NCBI RefSeq assembly: GCF_000022145.1 | Contig: NC_011891.1 | Coordinates: 2,988,001-3,052,000, forward strand | Origin: Anaeromyxobacter dehalogenans 2CP-1 | GTDB lineage: Bacteria; Myxococcota; Myxococcia; Myxococcales; Anaeromyxobacteraceae | DNA length: 64,000 bases | Direction: 5' to 3' | Shown here: positions 56,175 through 64,000 of the stretch, piece after piece | How the letters are laid out: the number at the start of each line of letters is the position of its first letter | How positions within the stretch are numbered: position 1 is the first letter of the stretch | Program-made: the position numbers and the translations under genes | Notes under the pieces: generated by a model | The model's input: the letters and a program-made list of their open reading frames with translations, nothing else | Databases searched by the model: none | What the model was told of the DNA's origin: nothing

Positions 56175-58010
56175 TCAGTGCGCCTGCCCCGGCTGATCCT
56201 CGCCGGACGGCTCGCCGGCGCCGTGAACGGCGAGGTCCTCGCGCGGCAGCTCGCGCGGCACCTCCAGCACGAAGGCCGTCCCCTCCCCGTCCGCCGGCTC
56301 CAGGCGCACCGTGCCGCCGTGCGCCTCGGCGATGCGCCGCGCCAGGAACAGGCCCAGCCCCAGGCCGCCATGGTGGCGCCACGACGTCGCCCGCTCGAAC
56401 CGGCCGAAGATCCGCTCGGCGTCGGCCGGGGCCACGCCGGACCCGTGATCCACCACGACCATGCGGCCGAGCGCGCCCGCGGCCTCGACGCGGATCTCCA
56501 CCGGTCGCCCCGCGCCGTGGCGGACCGCGTTCGAGAGCAGGTGCCCGAGCGCCTGCTCGAGCCGCGCGCGGTCCCCCCACGCTGGCACGCTCCGGCTCCG
56601 CAGGTGCAGCTCGATGCCGTGGTGCGACGCCTGGTCGACGCTCCGGCGCAGCGCGCGCCGCGCAACCTCGGCGAGGTCGAGCCGCTCGCGCTGCAGGGCC
56701 ACCGCGCCCTGGCCCGCCCGCGAGACCTCGATGAGCGCGTCCACCAGCGCGTCGAGGCGCGCGGTCTGCCGCAGCGCCGCGTCGGCCCGGGCCACCGCGC
56801 GCGCCGGGTCGGCCCCTCCGCGCGCCAGCGCCGCCCGGAGCGCCTCCGCCTGGAGGCGCAGCGTGGCGAGCGGCGTCCGCAGCTCGTGCGACGCGACCTG
56901 CAGGAACTCGTCGCGGGCGCGCACCGCGGCCCGGAGCTCCTCCTCCACCCGGCGGCGGGCGGAGACGTCCTCCGCGGACCGCACCAGGTAGCGCGCGCGC
57001 CCCGCGCCGTCCCGGACCGCGGCGCAGGTCACGTTGACCCACTGCGTCCCGCCGTCGCGGCGGAGCAGGCGCTCCTCCGCGGCGTAGCCGTCGAGGTCGC
57101 CCGCCAGCAGCCGCGCGCTGCGCTGCGCCTCGGCGGCGCGGTCGTCGGGGTGGGTCAGGTCGAGCACGGTGGCGCCGCGCAGGTTCTCGCGCTCGCAGCC
57201 CAGCAGCTCCCGGTAGCGGCGGTTGAGCCGCAGCCAGTGGCCGTCCGGCGACACGTGCGCCATGCCCACGCCGGCGTGCTCGAAGGTGGCGCGGAACCGG
57301 GCCTCGCTGCGCCGGAGCGCGCCGAGGCTGCGGCGCAGCCACGCGCCGAGCAGCACCGCGAGCGCCACCGCCACCGCCGCCGCGCCGGCCAGCGCGAGCA
57401 GGCCGCGGCGCTCGCCCGCGGCCACGGCCTGGCGCGCCCGGGCCAGGTCCTGCTCGTGGGCCCGCACCAGCGCCGAGACCCCGTCGTCGATGCGGCGCCG
57501 CACCGGGCCCGCCGCGGTTTGCAACCGCCTCGCCACCACCCCCGCCGGCTGCCCGCCCAGCCGCTCCATCGCCGCCTGCTCGCCCAGGCGCCACAGGAGC
57601 GCGTGATCCCCCGCGAGCGCGGCCACGCGCTCCCGCTCCTCGGGGGTGCTCGCGCGCGCCGCGGCGCGCCCGAGCAGGTCGGCCACCTCCGCCTGGTTGC
57701 GGCCGAGCGCGCGGACGGTGGCGGGCTCGCCATCCACCGCGGCGTCGCGCGCGAGGCGCAGGCCGAGCTCGCTCGCGGTCGCCAGCCGCTCCGTGTCCAC
57801 CAGCGCCGCCACGTTCTCGTCGAGCAGACGGTCCCACGCCTCGCTCGCCATGCGCTGCGTCCGCACGCCCAGCGCGGCGACGCCGAGCACCGACACGACG
57901 CCGACCGCCAGCGCCGCGGGCCAGACCGAGGCCCGGGCGCGGGACGCCATCCCCGGCGCGCCGCGCGGGCGCTCCCGCCCCGTCCTCCCCGTTCCGAGCC
58001 CCATCGCCAC
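56175..58010 (-). CDS. Membrane sensor histidine kinase
   Basis: A 611-residue kinase. Helix 1 (about 30-48), a helical periplasmic four-helix-type sensor (about 50-200), helix 2 (about 205-225), a PAS domain with PAC (about 235-355, FEHAGVGMAHVSPDG), then a HisKA domain with H-box ASHELRTPLATLRLQ (His about 372) and a HATPase_c domain (NAVRHGAG; VVDHGSGVAPAD; GLGLGLFLARRIAEAHGG). No receiver domain or adjacent response regulator is seen, so the partner is encoded elsewhere. The ATG could be 58010, or 57950 in front of the first helix. Confidence 0.88.
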   Translation of the reverse strand: MAMGLGTGRTGRERPRGAPGMASRARASVWPAALAVGVVSVLGVAALGVRTQRMASEAWDRLLDENVAALVDTERLATASELGLRLARDAAVDGEPATVRALGRNQAEVADLLGRAAARASTPEERERVAALAGDHALLWRLGEQAAMERLGGQPAGVVARRLQTAAGPVRRRIDDGVSALVRAHEQDLARARQAVAAGERRGLLALAGAAAVAVALAVLLGAWLRRSLGALRRSEARFRATFEHAGVGMAHVSPDGHWLRLNRRYRELLGCERENLRGATVLDLTHPDDRAAEAQRSARLLAGDLDGYAAEERLLRRDGGTQWVNVTCAAVRDGAGRARYLVRSAEDVSARRRVEEELRAAVRARDEFLQVASHELRTPLATLRLQAEALRAALARGGADPARAVARADAALRQTARLDALVDALIEVSRAGQGAVALQRERLDLAEVARRALRRSVDQASHHGIELHLRSRSVPAWGDRARLEQALGHLLSNAVRHGAGRPVEIRVEAAGALGRMVVVDHGSGVAPADAERIFGRFERATSWRHHGGLGLGLFLARRIAEAHGGTVRLEPADGEGTAFVLEVPRELPREDLAVHGAGEPSGEDQPGQAH

Positions 58011-58081
58011 CCGGCAATATGGCGGCCCCGCGGCGGGGAGGCCGGGATGACGGCCACGCGTCCGGTGACGACGTTCCGGGC

Positions 58082-58513
58082 ATGCCGAGGCTCGCGGATC
58101 CGCTCATCGATGCAGACTTCCGGGCGCTCGTCGAGGCGCTCGCCCGCGAGGGCCTGCCGCGCCGCGCCGAGGCGGCGAGGGCCGTCGAGGCGGTCGCCTG
58201 CGCGCTCGCCGATCGCACACGCTCCTCGGACTTCGCCTCGCTCCGGGAGGTCCTGCCCGAGCCCTTCCGCGGGAAGCTCTCGCTGTGCGAGCGCCACCGC
58301 GGCACGACCCTGGCGCGGCCGCGCGAGCCGCTCACGGCGGAGGCGTTCGAGGCGCACGTCGCCGAGGACCTGGGCCCGTCGCCCGGCGGCGCCGAGGCCG
58401 CCGCCCGCGCGGTGTTCGCGGCGCTGCGGGCGCAGCTCCCGGAGGAGCAGGCCGAGGAGGTGGGGCGGCTGCTCCCGCCCGAGCTGCTGCCGCTGTGGCG
58501 ACGGCCGAGCTGA
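58082..58513 (+). CDS. DUF2267-like protein
   Basis: A 143-residue helical protein with two related halves, each carrying a predicted AVEAVACALADR/AARAVFAALRAQLP helix and a Leu-Pro-x-Leu type turn (LREVLPEPFRGKL; RLLPPELLPLW). This two-lobe plan matches DUF2267. No enzymatic motif; function unknown. The ATG at 58082 is divergent from the kinase. Confidence 0.65.
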   Translation: MPRLADPLIDADFRALVEALAREGLPRRAEAARAVEAVACALADRTRSSDFASLREVLPEPFRGKLSLCERHRGTTLARPREPLTAEAFEAHVAEDLGPSPGGAEAAARAVFAALRAQLPEEQAEEVGRLLPPELLPLWRRPS

Positions 58514-58531
58514 GAGCGCCGGCGCAGCCGT

Positions 58532-59161
58532 TCAGGCCGGGCGTGGGTGGCGGGCGCGGAAGCGGCGCAGCCGCACCGCGTCCTCGCGGTCGCGTTCGTC
58601 CAGCGCCGCGGCGATGCGCGAGGCCTCGGACCGGAGCGCGGGCAGGACGAGCTGCTCGAGCGCGTTGATGCGCCGCGAGGTCTCCCGGATCTCCTCGCCG
58701 AGCCGGGCGAGGTGCAGCTCCTTGGAGGCGATGGTCAGCAGCACCTCCAGCGACTCCTCGTGGTGGCGCGCGGCGTCCGCGCCGGACGGCCCCCAGCTCA
58801 CCGGCGAGCTGCCCCGCTGATCGGCCGCGCGCACCAGCGGCGGCGCCGCCACCGACGGAGTCGGCACGCCCCACACGCGCCGCACCGTCACGGCGAGCGG
58901 GACGGCGCGGGCCGCCGGCAGCGCCAGCGACGCGAGCCGCTCCTCGCCCTCCAGCGCCTTCGCCAGCTCGAGCGCCTTCACCGCGCGGTGCAGCGCCTCG
59001 TCCAGCCGGGCGCGCCCCTCCAGCACGTCGTGCACCAGCTTCCACAGCTCGCTCGCCAGCACCTCGCGCTTGGCGCGCAGGAGCCGCGCCCCCTTGCCGG
59101 CCACGGCGCGGCGGGCACGGACCTCGAGCAGCCCCATCCGCGTGGTGGCGGCGCGGCTCAT
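58532..59161 (-). CDS. atpD: V/A-type ATP synthase subunit D
   Basis: The 209-residue central-stalk subunit. The N-terminal coiled coil starts [21 protein letters not shown], and the C-terminal coil has [19 protein letters not shown], which is the subunit D signature. Subunit D connects catalytic A3B3 rotation to the membrane ring. Its ATG overlaps the stop of the B gene by four bases; it is the last gene of the operon. Confidence 0.9.
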   Translation of the reverse strand: MSRAATTRMGLLEVRARRAVAGKGARLLRAKREVLASELWKLVHDVLEGRARLDEALHRAVKALELAKALEGEERLASLALPAARAVPLAVTVRRVWGVPTPSVAAPPLVRAADQRGSSPVSWGPSGADAARHHEESLEVLLTIASKELHLARLGEEIRETSRRINALEQLVLPALRSEASRIAAALDERDREDAVRLRRFRARHPRPA

Positions 59162-60591
59162 GCGACGGCTCCGCCGGACACCGCCGCCGCCCCGGCCGCG
59201 GGTCGGGCCGAACGGGCGCGCAGCAGCCGCTCCGGGATGCGGGTGAGCGCCGCGGGCGGGAAGCCGGACAGCAGCCGCCAGCCGGCCTCGAGCGTGTCCT
59301 CGATGGTGCGGAAGGTGCCGCCCTGTCCCACCAGCTCGTCCTCGAACGCGTCCGCGAACGCGAGCAGCCGCTTCTCCTCCTCGCCCAGGCTGGCCGCGCC
59401 CACGATGGCCGCCATGCGCCGCACGTCGCGGCCGCGCGCGTAGAACGCGTACAGCTGGTCCGCCACGGGGCGGTGGTCGTCCCGGGTCTTGCCCGGCCCC
59501 GCGCCCAGGCCCATGAGCCGCGACAGCGAGGGCAGCACGTCGATGGGCGGGTACACGCCGCGGCGGTCCAGGTCGCGCGAGAGGACGATCTGCCCCTCGG
59601 TGATGTAGCCGGTCAGGTCGGGGATGGGGTGGGTGAGGTCGTCGTCCGGCATGGTGAGCACCGGGAGCTGGGTGAGCGAGCCCGGCCGCCCCCGCACGCG
59701 CCCCGCGCGCTCGAAGATCGTGGCGAGGTCGGTGTACATGTAGCCGGGGTAACCGCGCCGCCCCGGCACCTCCTCGCGCGCCAGCGCCACCTCGCGCAGC
59801 GCCTCGCAGTAGCTGGTCACGTCGGTGAGCACCACCAGCACGTGGAGCCCGTGCACGAACGCCAGGTGCTCGGCGCAGGTGAGCGCGCACCGCGGCGTCA
59901 TGAGCCGCTCGATGGGCGGGTCCTCGGCGCGGTTCAGGAACACCACCGTGCGAGCCAGCACGCCCGCGGCGCGGAACGCCTCCAGGAACGCGTGGTACTC
60001 GCGGAACGGCGAGCCCATGGCCGCGAACACCACCGCGAACGCCTCGCCCCCGCGCACCCGCGCCTGGCACACGATCTGCGCCGCGAGGCGCGAGGCCGGC
60101 AGCCCGGCGCAGGAGAACACCGGCAGCTTCTGGCCGCGCACCAGCGTGTTCATCCCGTCGATGGCGGAGACGCCGGTCTCGATGAAGTCGGAGGGCTTCT
60201 CGCGCCGCGTGACGTTGAGGGCCGCCCCGTGGATGGCGGGGCGCGCCTCCGGCACCGGCGGCGGCAGGCCGTCGGCGGGCCGGCCGAGCCCGTCCAGCAC
60301 CCGCCCCAGCATGCCGCGCGAGACGCCCAGGCGCGCCACCTGCCCGGTGAGCGTGACCTCGGCGCGCGCGGGCGCGAGGCCGCGCGTCTCCTCCAGCACC
60401 TGCACCGCGATCCGGTCGCGCGAGAGCGCGATCACCTGCCCGCTCCGCTCCTCCGCGGCGCGCCCGTTCGCCTCGGGCTCGCCCCGGATGCGCACCACCT
60501 CGCCCAGGCGCGCGCGCGGCACGCCCTCCAGGAACAGCAGCGGGCCGGCGATGCCGAGCGCCCCGCGGATCCGGCGGGTGACGAGGTCCAT
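59158..60591 (-). CDS. atpB: V/A-type ATP synthase subunit B
   Basis: The 477-residue non-catalytic subunit, of usual length. It has [55 protein letters not shown] in the degenerate P-loop position (no GKT), [20 protein letters not shown] and [20 protein letters not shown]. The ATG at 60591 has GGAG six bases upstream; a GTG two codons earlier overlaps the A stop. It alternates with A in the head ring. Confidence 0.95.
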   Translation of the reverse strand: MDLVTRRIRGALGIAGPLLFLEGVPRARLGEVVRIRGEPEANGRAAEERSGQVIALSRDRIAVQVLEETRGLAPARAEVTLTGQVARLGVSRGMLGRVLDGLGRPADGLPPPVPEARPAIHGAALNVTRREKPSDFIETGVSAIDGMNTLVRGQKLPVFSCAGLPASRLAAQIVCQARVRGGEAFAVVFAAMGSPFREYHAFLEAFRAAGVLARTVVFLNRAEDPPIERLMTPRCALTCAEHLAFVHGLHVLVVLTDVTSYCEALREVALAREEVPGRRGYPGYMYTDLATIFERAGRVRGRPGSLTQLPVLTMPDDDLTHPIPDLTGYITEGQIVLSRDLDRRGVYPPIDVLPSLSRLMGLGAGPGKTRDDHRPVADQLYAFYARGRDVRRMAAIVGAASLGEEEKRLLAFADAFEDELVGQGGTFRTIEDTLEAGWRLLSGFPPAALTRIPERLLRARSARPAAGAAAVSGGAVA

Positions 60592-60593
60592 GA

Positions 60594-62333
60594 TCACTCC
60601 GCCTCCAGGCGCGCCAGCGCCTCCGAGAGATCCGCGCGCAGCGCGGCCGCCGCCCCGGGCACCTCGGCGGCCGGGAGCTGCGCCAGCCGGAGCAGGCGCG
60701 CACCCAGGCCGGTGTCGAGGATCGACCGGAGCGGCACGCCCGCGCCGACCGCGGCGCCGGCGCGCCGGTGCCACTCGAGGAACAGCCGGAGCATCTCGAA
60801 CGCCTTCGCGGGCGGACAGGTCGCGTCCGCCGGATCGAGCGCGCTCTGGCGCAGGAAGCCCTCGCGCAGCAGCCGCGCCGACTCCAGCACCAGCCGCTCG
60901 GCGTCCTGCAGCGACTCGGTCCCCACGAGCTCGGCCACCTCGGCCAGCTCGCGCTCTCGCTGCAGGAGCTTGCGCGCCTCGTCGCGCAGCGCGCCGAACC
61001 CGTCGCCCGCCTCGCGCTCGAACCAGCCCGCGAGCCGGTCGCCCTCCAGCGTGAAGGACACGCTCCAGTCCACCGCCGGGTAGTGGCGGCGGTGCGCCAG
61101 GTCGGCCGAGAGCGCCCAGAGCGCGCCGGTGGCGCGGAGCGAGCACTGGGTGACCGGCTCCGAGAGGTCGCCGCCGGGCGGCGACACCGCGCCCACCATG
61201 GTCACCGCGCCCTCGGCCCCGCCCAGCGTCTCGACCCGGCCCGCGCGCTCGTAGAAGCGCGCCAGCCGCGAGGCGAGGTAGGTCGGGTAGCCCTCCTCGC
61301 CCGGCATCTCCTCCAGCCGCGCCGAGATCTCGCGCAGCGCCTCGGCCCAGCGCGAGGTGGAGTCGATCATGAGCGCCACCGATCGGCCCATGTCGCGGAA
61401 GTACTCGGCGATGGCGCAGCCCGTGTAGATGGACGCCTCGCGCGCGGCCACCGGCATGTTCGAGGTGTTCACGATCATCACCGTGCGCGCGAGCAGCGGC
61501 CCGCCGGTGCGCGGGTCCTCGAGCCGCGGGAACTCGTCCAGCACCTCGGACATCTCGTTGCCGCGCTCGCCGCAGCCCACGTAGACGACCACGTCGGCGG
61601 CGGCCCACTTCGCCAGGCTCTGCTCCAGCACCGTCTTGCCGGTGCCGAAGCCGCCCGGCACCACCGCGGTCCCGCCCGCCGAGACCGGGAAGAAGCAGTC
61701 CAGCACCCGCTGCCCGGTGAGGAACGGCACGTCCGGCGGGAGGCGGCGGCGCGCCGGGCGGGGGCGGCGCACCGGCCAGCGCTCCAGCAGCGCGAGCGTG
61801 GCGCCCCCTTCCAGCAGCACCGCCGGCTCGTCCACGCGCCGCGCGCCGCCGCGGACCTCCGCGACGCGACCGGTCACGCCGGGCGGGACCACCACCGGGT
61901 GGTCGGGGGCGCCCGGCGCGCGCGCCACGCCCAGGCGCGCGCCGCCCTCGACGCGGTCGCCGGGCGCGACGGCGGGCTCGAACTCCCAGGCGCGCGTGCG
62001 GTCCAGCGCCGGCAGCGAGGCGCCGCGGCCCAGGAAGTCGCCCTCGCGCGCGGCCAGCTCGGAGAGCGGACGCTGCACGCCGTCGAACACCGAGCCGAGC
62101 AGCCCCGGGCCGAGCTCCACCGCGAGCGGCTCGCCCGAGGCCTCCACCGGCTCGCCCAGCGCGAGCCCCGCGGTCTCCTCGTAGACCTGGATGGTGGCGC
62201 GGTCGCCCTCGATGCGGATGATCTCGCCGAGCAGCCGCTCCTCGCCGACGCGCACCACCTCGTTCAGGCTCGCGCCGGAGAGGCCCTCCGCCACCACCGT
62301 CGGTCCGGCCATCCGCATCAGCGTCCCGCTCAT
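60594..62333 (-). CDS. atpA: V/A-type ATP synthase catalytic subunit A
   Basis: The 579-residue catalytic subunit. The Walker A loop reads GGFGTGKT (family consensus GPFGSGKT), with Walker B-type [19 protein letters not shown], the GCGERGNEM block, and SLGDLSEPV-like [14 protein letters not shown]. The V-type non-homologous insert lies at about 110-180 ([19 protein letters not shown]). It couples ATP turnover to ion transport. The ion (proton or sodium) cannot be read here because the K and I subunits are outside. Confidence 0.96.
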   Translation of the reverse strand: MSGTLMRMAGPTVVAEGLSGASLNEVVRVGEERLLGEIIRIEGDRATIQVYEETAGLALGEPVEASGEPLAVELGPGLLGSVFDGVQRPLSELAAREGDFLGRGASLPALDRTRAWEFEPAVAPGDRVEGGARLGVARAPGAPDHPVVVPPGVTGRVAEVRGGARRVDEPAVLLEGGATLALLERWPVRRPRPARRRLPPDVPFLTGQRVLDCFFPVSAGGTAVVPGGFGTGKTVLEQSLAKWAAADVVVYVGCGERGNEMSEVLDEFPRLEDPRTGGPLLARTVMIVNTSNMPVAAREASIYTGCAIAEYFRDMGRSVALMIDSTSRWAEALREISARLEEMPGEEGYPTYLASRLARFYERAGRVETLGGAEGAVTMVGAVSPPGGDLSEPVTQCSLRATGALWALSADLAHRRHYPAVDWSVSFTLEGDRLAGWFEREAGDGFGALRDEARKLLQRERELAEVAELVGTESLQDAERLVLESARLLREGFLRQSALDPADATCPPAKAFEMLRLFLEWHRRAGAAVGAGVPLRSILDTGLGARLLRLAQLPAAEVPGAAAALRADLSEALARLEAE

Positions 62334-62728
62334 GTCGCCCCTCCCCCGCCCGCGCTGCCCAGCTTGACCCCGTAGCCCACGGCGCGGCGGATGAGCGCCG
62401 CGACGTAGGCGCGCCCCCTGCCCTCCTCGCCCAGGCGCCGCGGCAGCGCGAACGGCAGCACCACCGGCAGGCCGCGCTCGCGCACGCGCGCGAGCAGGCG
62501 CTCCGGGACCGAGCGCAGCAGCTCCTCCTCCGCGGCCAGCACCCCGACCTCCGCGTCCCCGAGCAGCCGCCGGAAGGCCGCCGCCTCCTCGCCCGGCGCC
62601 ACCGCCTCGACAGGCGCCCCCGCCAGCCGGAAGCCCAGCGCGTCCGCCGGCCGCACCGCCACCGCGAGCCGCAGCGCGCCCGCCGCGCCGGCCGCCACCC
62701 CCGCCCGCCCGCCAGGCGCGGCCGCCAT
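62330..62728 (-). CDS. atpF: V/A-type ATP synthase subunit F
   Basis: A 132-residue protein with a CheY-like small fold: [41 protein letters not shown] and [10 protein letters not shown]. Position between the C and A genes and length confirm it. It is a regulatory stalk component. Its stop overlaps the start of A. Confidence 0.88.
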   Translation of the reverse strand: MAAAPGGRAGVAAGAAGALRLAVAVRPADALGFRLAGAPVEAVAPGEEAAAFRRLLGDAEVGVLAAEEELLRSVPERLLARVRERGLPVVLPFALPRRLGEEGRGRAYVAALIRRAVGYGVKLGSAGGGGAT

Positions 62729-62729
62729 G

Positions 62730-63743
62730 TCACGCCTCCACCAGGTCGAGGAGCTCGTCGCCCGCGACGCCGACCGCGGCGCCGCGGAGGAGCACGGCCA
62801 CGCGGGCCACCTCGGCCCGGCGCTCCAGCAGGTGCCGCAGCGGCACCGCGATCGAGAGCGGCCGCCGTCGCGCCTCGCGCCGGAGCGGCGCCACCAGCGC
62901 GGCCTCCAGCGCGCGCTCCGCCGCCCATGGCGACGCCAGCGCCGCGTCGGGCAGGCCGAACCCCGCCGCCACGGCCCGCCGCGCCGCCGGCGGCCCCGCC
63001 CGCGCCAGGGCGTCGAGCGCGGCCGCGCCCCAGCGCCGACCGCCCTCGAGCCAGGTCCCAGGCTCCGGCGCGCCGCCATCCAGCTCCAGCAGCGTCTCCG
63101 CGTTCCGCGCGTCCACGCGATCGGTGAGGTGGCGCGCCAGGATCTCGCCGTCCTCGCCGCGGCGGCGGCACGCGGCCCGCGCCCGCGCCAGCCCGGCGCG
63201 ATCCGCGGCGCGCTCCAGCGGCGCGAGCCCGGCCTTCGCGACCTGCGGCAGCGCGGGCCGGACCGCGGCCGCGACCGTCGAGCCGGCCGCCTCCAGCACC
63301 GCCACGGCGTCCGCGAGCGCCGGCGCGGCCGCGGCGGCGCGCAGCGCCTCGGGCCCGGGGGGCGTCACCGCGGGCGCCGCGGCGACGGTCGCGTCGATGG
63401 GCGCCCCCAGCGCCACGCCGCGGAGCACCGCCTTCACCGCCGCGGCCTCGTCGAGCGCGAGGAACGCCGCGAGCAGGGCGCGCGCGCGGCGCCCCTCGGC
63501 CAGCCCCACCAGCCGCTCGGCCTCGGCCCGTGCCGCGGCCCGGAGCCCGGCCTCGACGCGCGCCAGCGCCACCGGCGGGACGGCCGCGTCCGCCGGCAGG
63601 CCGGCGCCGGCGGCCCGGGTCCGGAGCAGCTCCACCCGCGCCTCGGTGGACGGGCGCGTGAGCAGCTCGCGCAGCCCCTGCGCGTCGAGCAGGAGCGGTC
63701 GCCGCGCGCCCACGCGCGCGTTCAGGCGGTCGAGCCGGGCCAC
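62730..63743 (-). CDS. atpC: V/A-type ATP synthase subunit C
   Basis: A 337-residue subunit that caps the membrane ring and contacts D and F. The family N-terminal signature is [19 protein letters not shown], and three repeat domains follow, with [15 protein letters not shown] type segments. The GTG at 63743 is preferred because a GGAGG lies seven bases upstream and the family start NARV comes right after; this overlaps the end of E by 22 bases. Confidence 0.85.
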   Translation of the reverse strand: MARLDRLNARVGARRPLLLDAQGLRELLTRPSTEARVELLRTRAAGAGLPADAAVPPVALARVEAGLRAAARAEAERLVGLAEGRRARALLAAFLALDEAAAVKAVLRGVALGAPIDATVAAAPAVTPPGPEALRAAAAAPALADAVAVLEAAGSTVAAAVRPALPQVAKAGLAPLERAADRAGLARARAACRRRGEDGEILARHLTDRVDARNAETLLELDGGAPEPGTWLEGGRRWGAAALDALARAGPPAARRAVAAGFGLPDAALASPWAAERALEAALVAPLRREARRRPLSIAVPLRHLLERRAEVARVAVLLRGAAVGVAGDELLDLVEA

Positions 63744-64000
63744 GCGCCCGCCTCCGCGAACAGCATGGCGGCCAGCTCCGCCTCGGCCTCGGGCCACAGG
63801 CGCTCGAGGCGGGCCGGCAGCGTGTCGTCGAGCTCCCGCCGCCCCACCCGCACCCGGACGCCGCCGCGGGGAGCCGGGGCCTCGCGCACGGTGGCGCGCG
63901 CCGCCGCGGCGGGGTCGAGCCGCGCCAGCGCGGCGCGGCAGGCCTCGGCGGCGCCGGGGTCCACCTCCACCTCGAACGGCGCGTCCCCCACCTCCGGCAG
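63722..64000 (-). CDS. V/A-type ATP synthase subunit E (C-terminal part)
   Basis: Only the last 92 residues are visible, since the frame is open to the window edge. The C-terminal E-subunit domain shows [40 protein letters not shown], matching the peripheral-stalk E family. The peripheral stalk holds the A3B3 head still. The gene starts outside the window; the remaining I, K and H subunit genes are expected upstream. Confidence 0.8.
   Translation of the reverse strand: MPEVGDAPFEVEVDPGAAEACRAALARLDPAAAARATVREAPAPRGGVRVRVGRRELDDTLPARLERLWPEAEAELAAMLFAEAGAWPGSTA

Noticed and set aside
59473-62375. Long plus-strand frames antisense to the ATPase genes
   Set aside because: They mirror the strongly GC-biased third codon positions of the real genes on the other strand and contain only low-complexity sequence.

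Overview
The window reads as one chromosomal stretch of a very GC-rich (my impression over 70% G+C) delta-proteobacterial/Myxococcota-type genome. Gene content and style (acidobacteria-like GC, long Ala/Pro-rich proteins, prkA-DUF444-spoVR, a V/A-type ATPase, PEGA pseudokinase, TPR fusions) suggest Anaeromyxobacter or a close relative; that assignment is inference from recall, not from a search. Coding density is high, with many 1-8 bp start/stop overlaps (GTGA, ATGA, TGATG) indicating translationally coupled operons. Almost all long antisense ORFs are GC-driven shadows.

Layout. 1-5.1 kb: tail of an unidentified protein, a secreted Ala/Lys-rich peptide, an adenosine-deaminase-family enzyme with an altered TDDP motif, a double zinc-ribbon protein, folD coupled to a lipoprotein metallophosphatase. 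5.3-9.8 kb: a complete glycine-cleavage T-H-P1-P2 operon behind a recognisable sigma70 promoter; folD next door supplies one-carbon folate interconversion. 9.8-16.3 kb: envelope and housekeeping genes: outer-membrane barrel, mgsA, TonB-like transducer, an AsmA-like/GT51 transglycosylase fusion, a DUF1624 membrane acyltransferase, infA and a cold-shock gene with a long leader. 16.4-19.4 kb: a TPR protein paired with a hydrophobic Ser/Gly/Lys-rich protein (reminiscent of chaperone/secreted-translocator pairs), then ruvX-mltG. 19.5-24.4 kb: prkA, DUF444 (yeaH) and spoVR, the classical stress/starvation kinase module. 24.4-31.2 kb: M23 endopeptidase, PAS-GAF-PAS protein, DEAD-box helicase divergent from an rpoH-like sigma factor, small membrane proteins. 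31.4-41 kb: Tat-exported DUF4159 protein plus VWA membrane protein, SlyD-like PPIase, PEGA pseudokinase, HAD/SDR pair, thioredoxin-like ferredoxin, SirB1 and BtrH-like proteins.

41-47 kb is the plastic part: tRNA-Asn with promoter and terminator, DUF1801, a SAM methyltransferase whose 3' end is duplicated about 2 kb downstream, a TMTC-like TPR glycosyltransferase gene lying between the duplicates, and an IS1182-type element (44692-46354, 5-bp CTCAG duplication) inserted inside the second copy. 47-48 kb holds a coupled ArsR-SRPBCC-small ORF-DUF1801 operon with a palindromic operator. 48.3-58.5 kb: two Ig-like lipoproteins, a 1078-residue membrane/spermidine-synthase/TPR fusion, an SDR, a hybrid-free sensor kinase and a DUF2267 protein. 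58.5-64 kb: a V/A-type ATPase operon, E-C-F-A-B-D on the minus strand, running out of the window upstream of subunit E.

I see no CRISPR array, prophage or obvious biosynthetic cluster. The most promising material for something new is the 16.4-17.8 kb TPR/hydrophobic protein pair, the AsmA-GT51 fusion, the duplicated and IS-interrupted 42.5-46.5 kb locus, and the inverted repeats in the rpoH, prkA and SlyD leaders.
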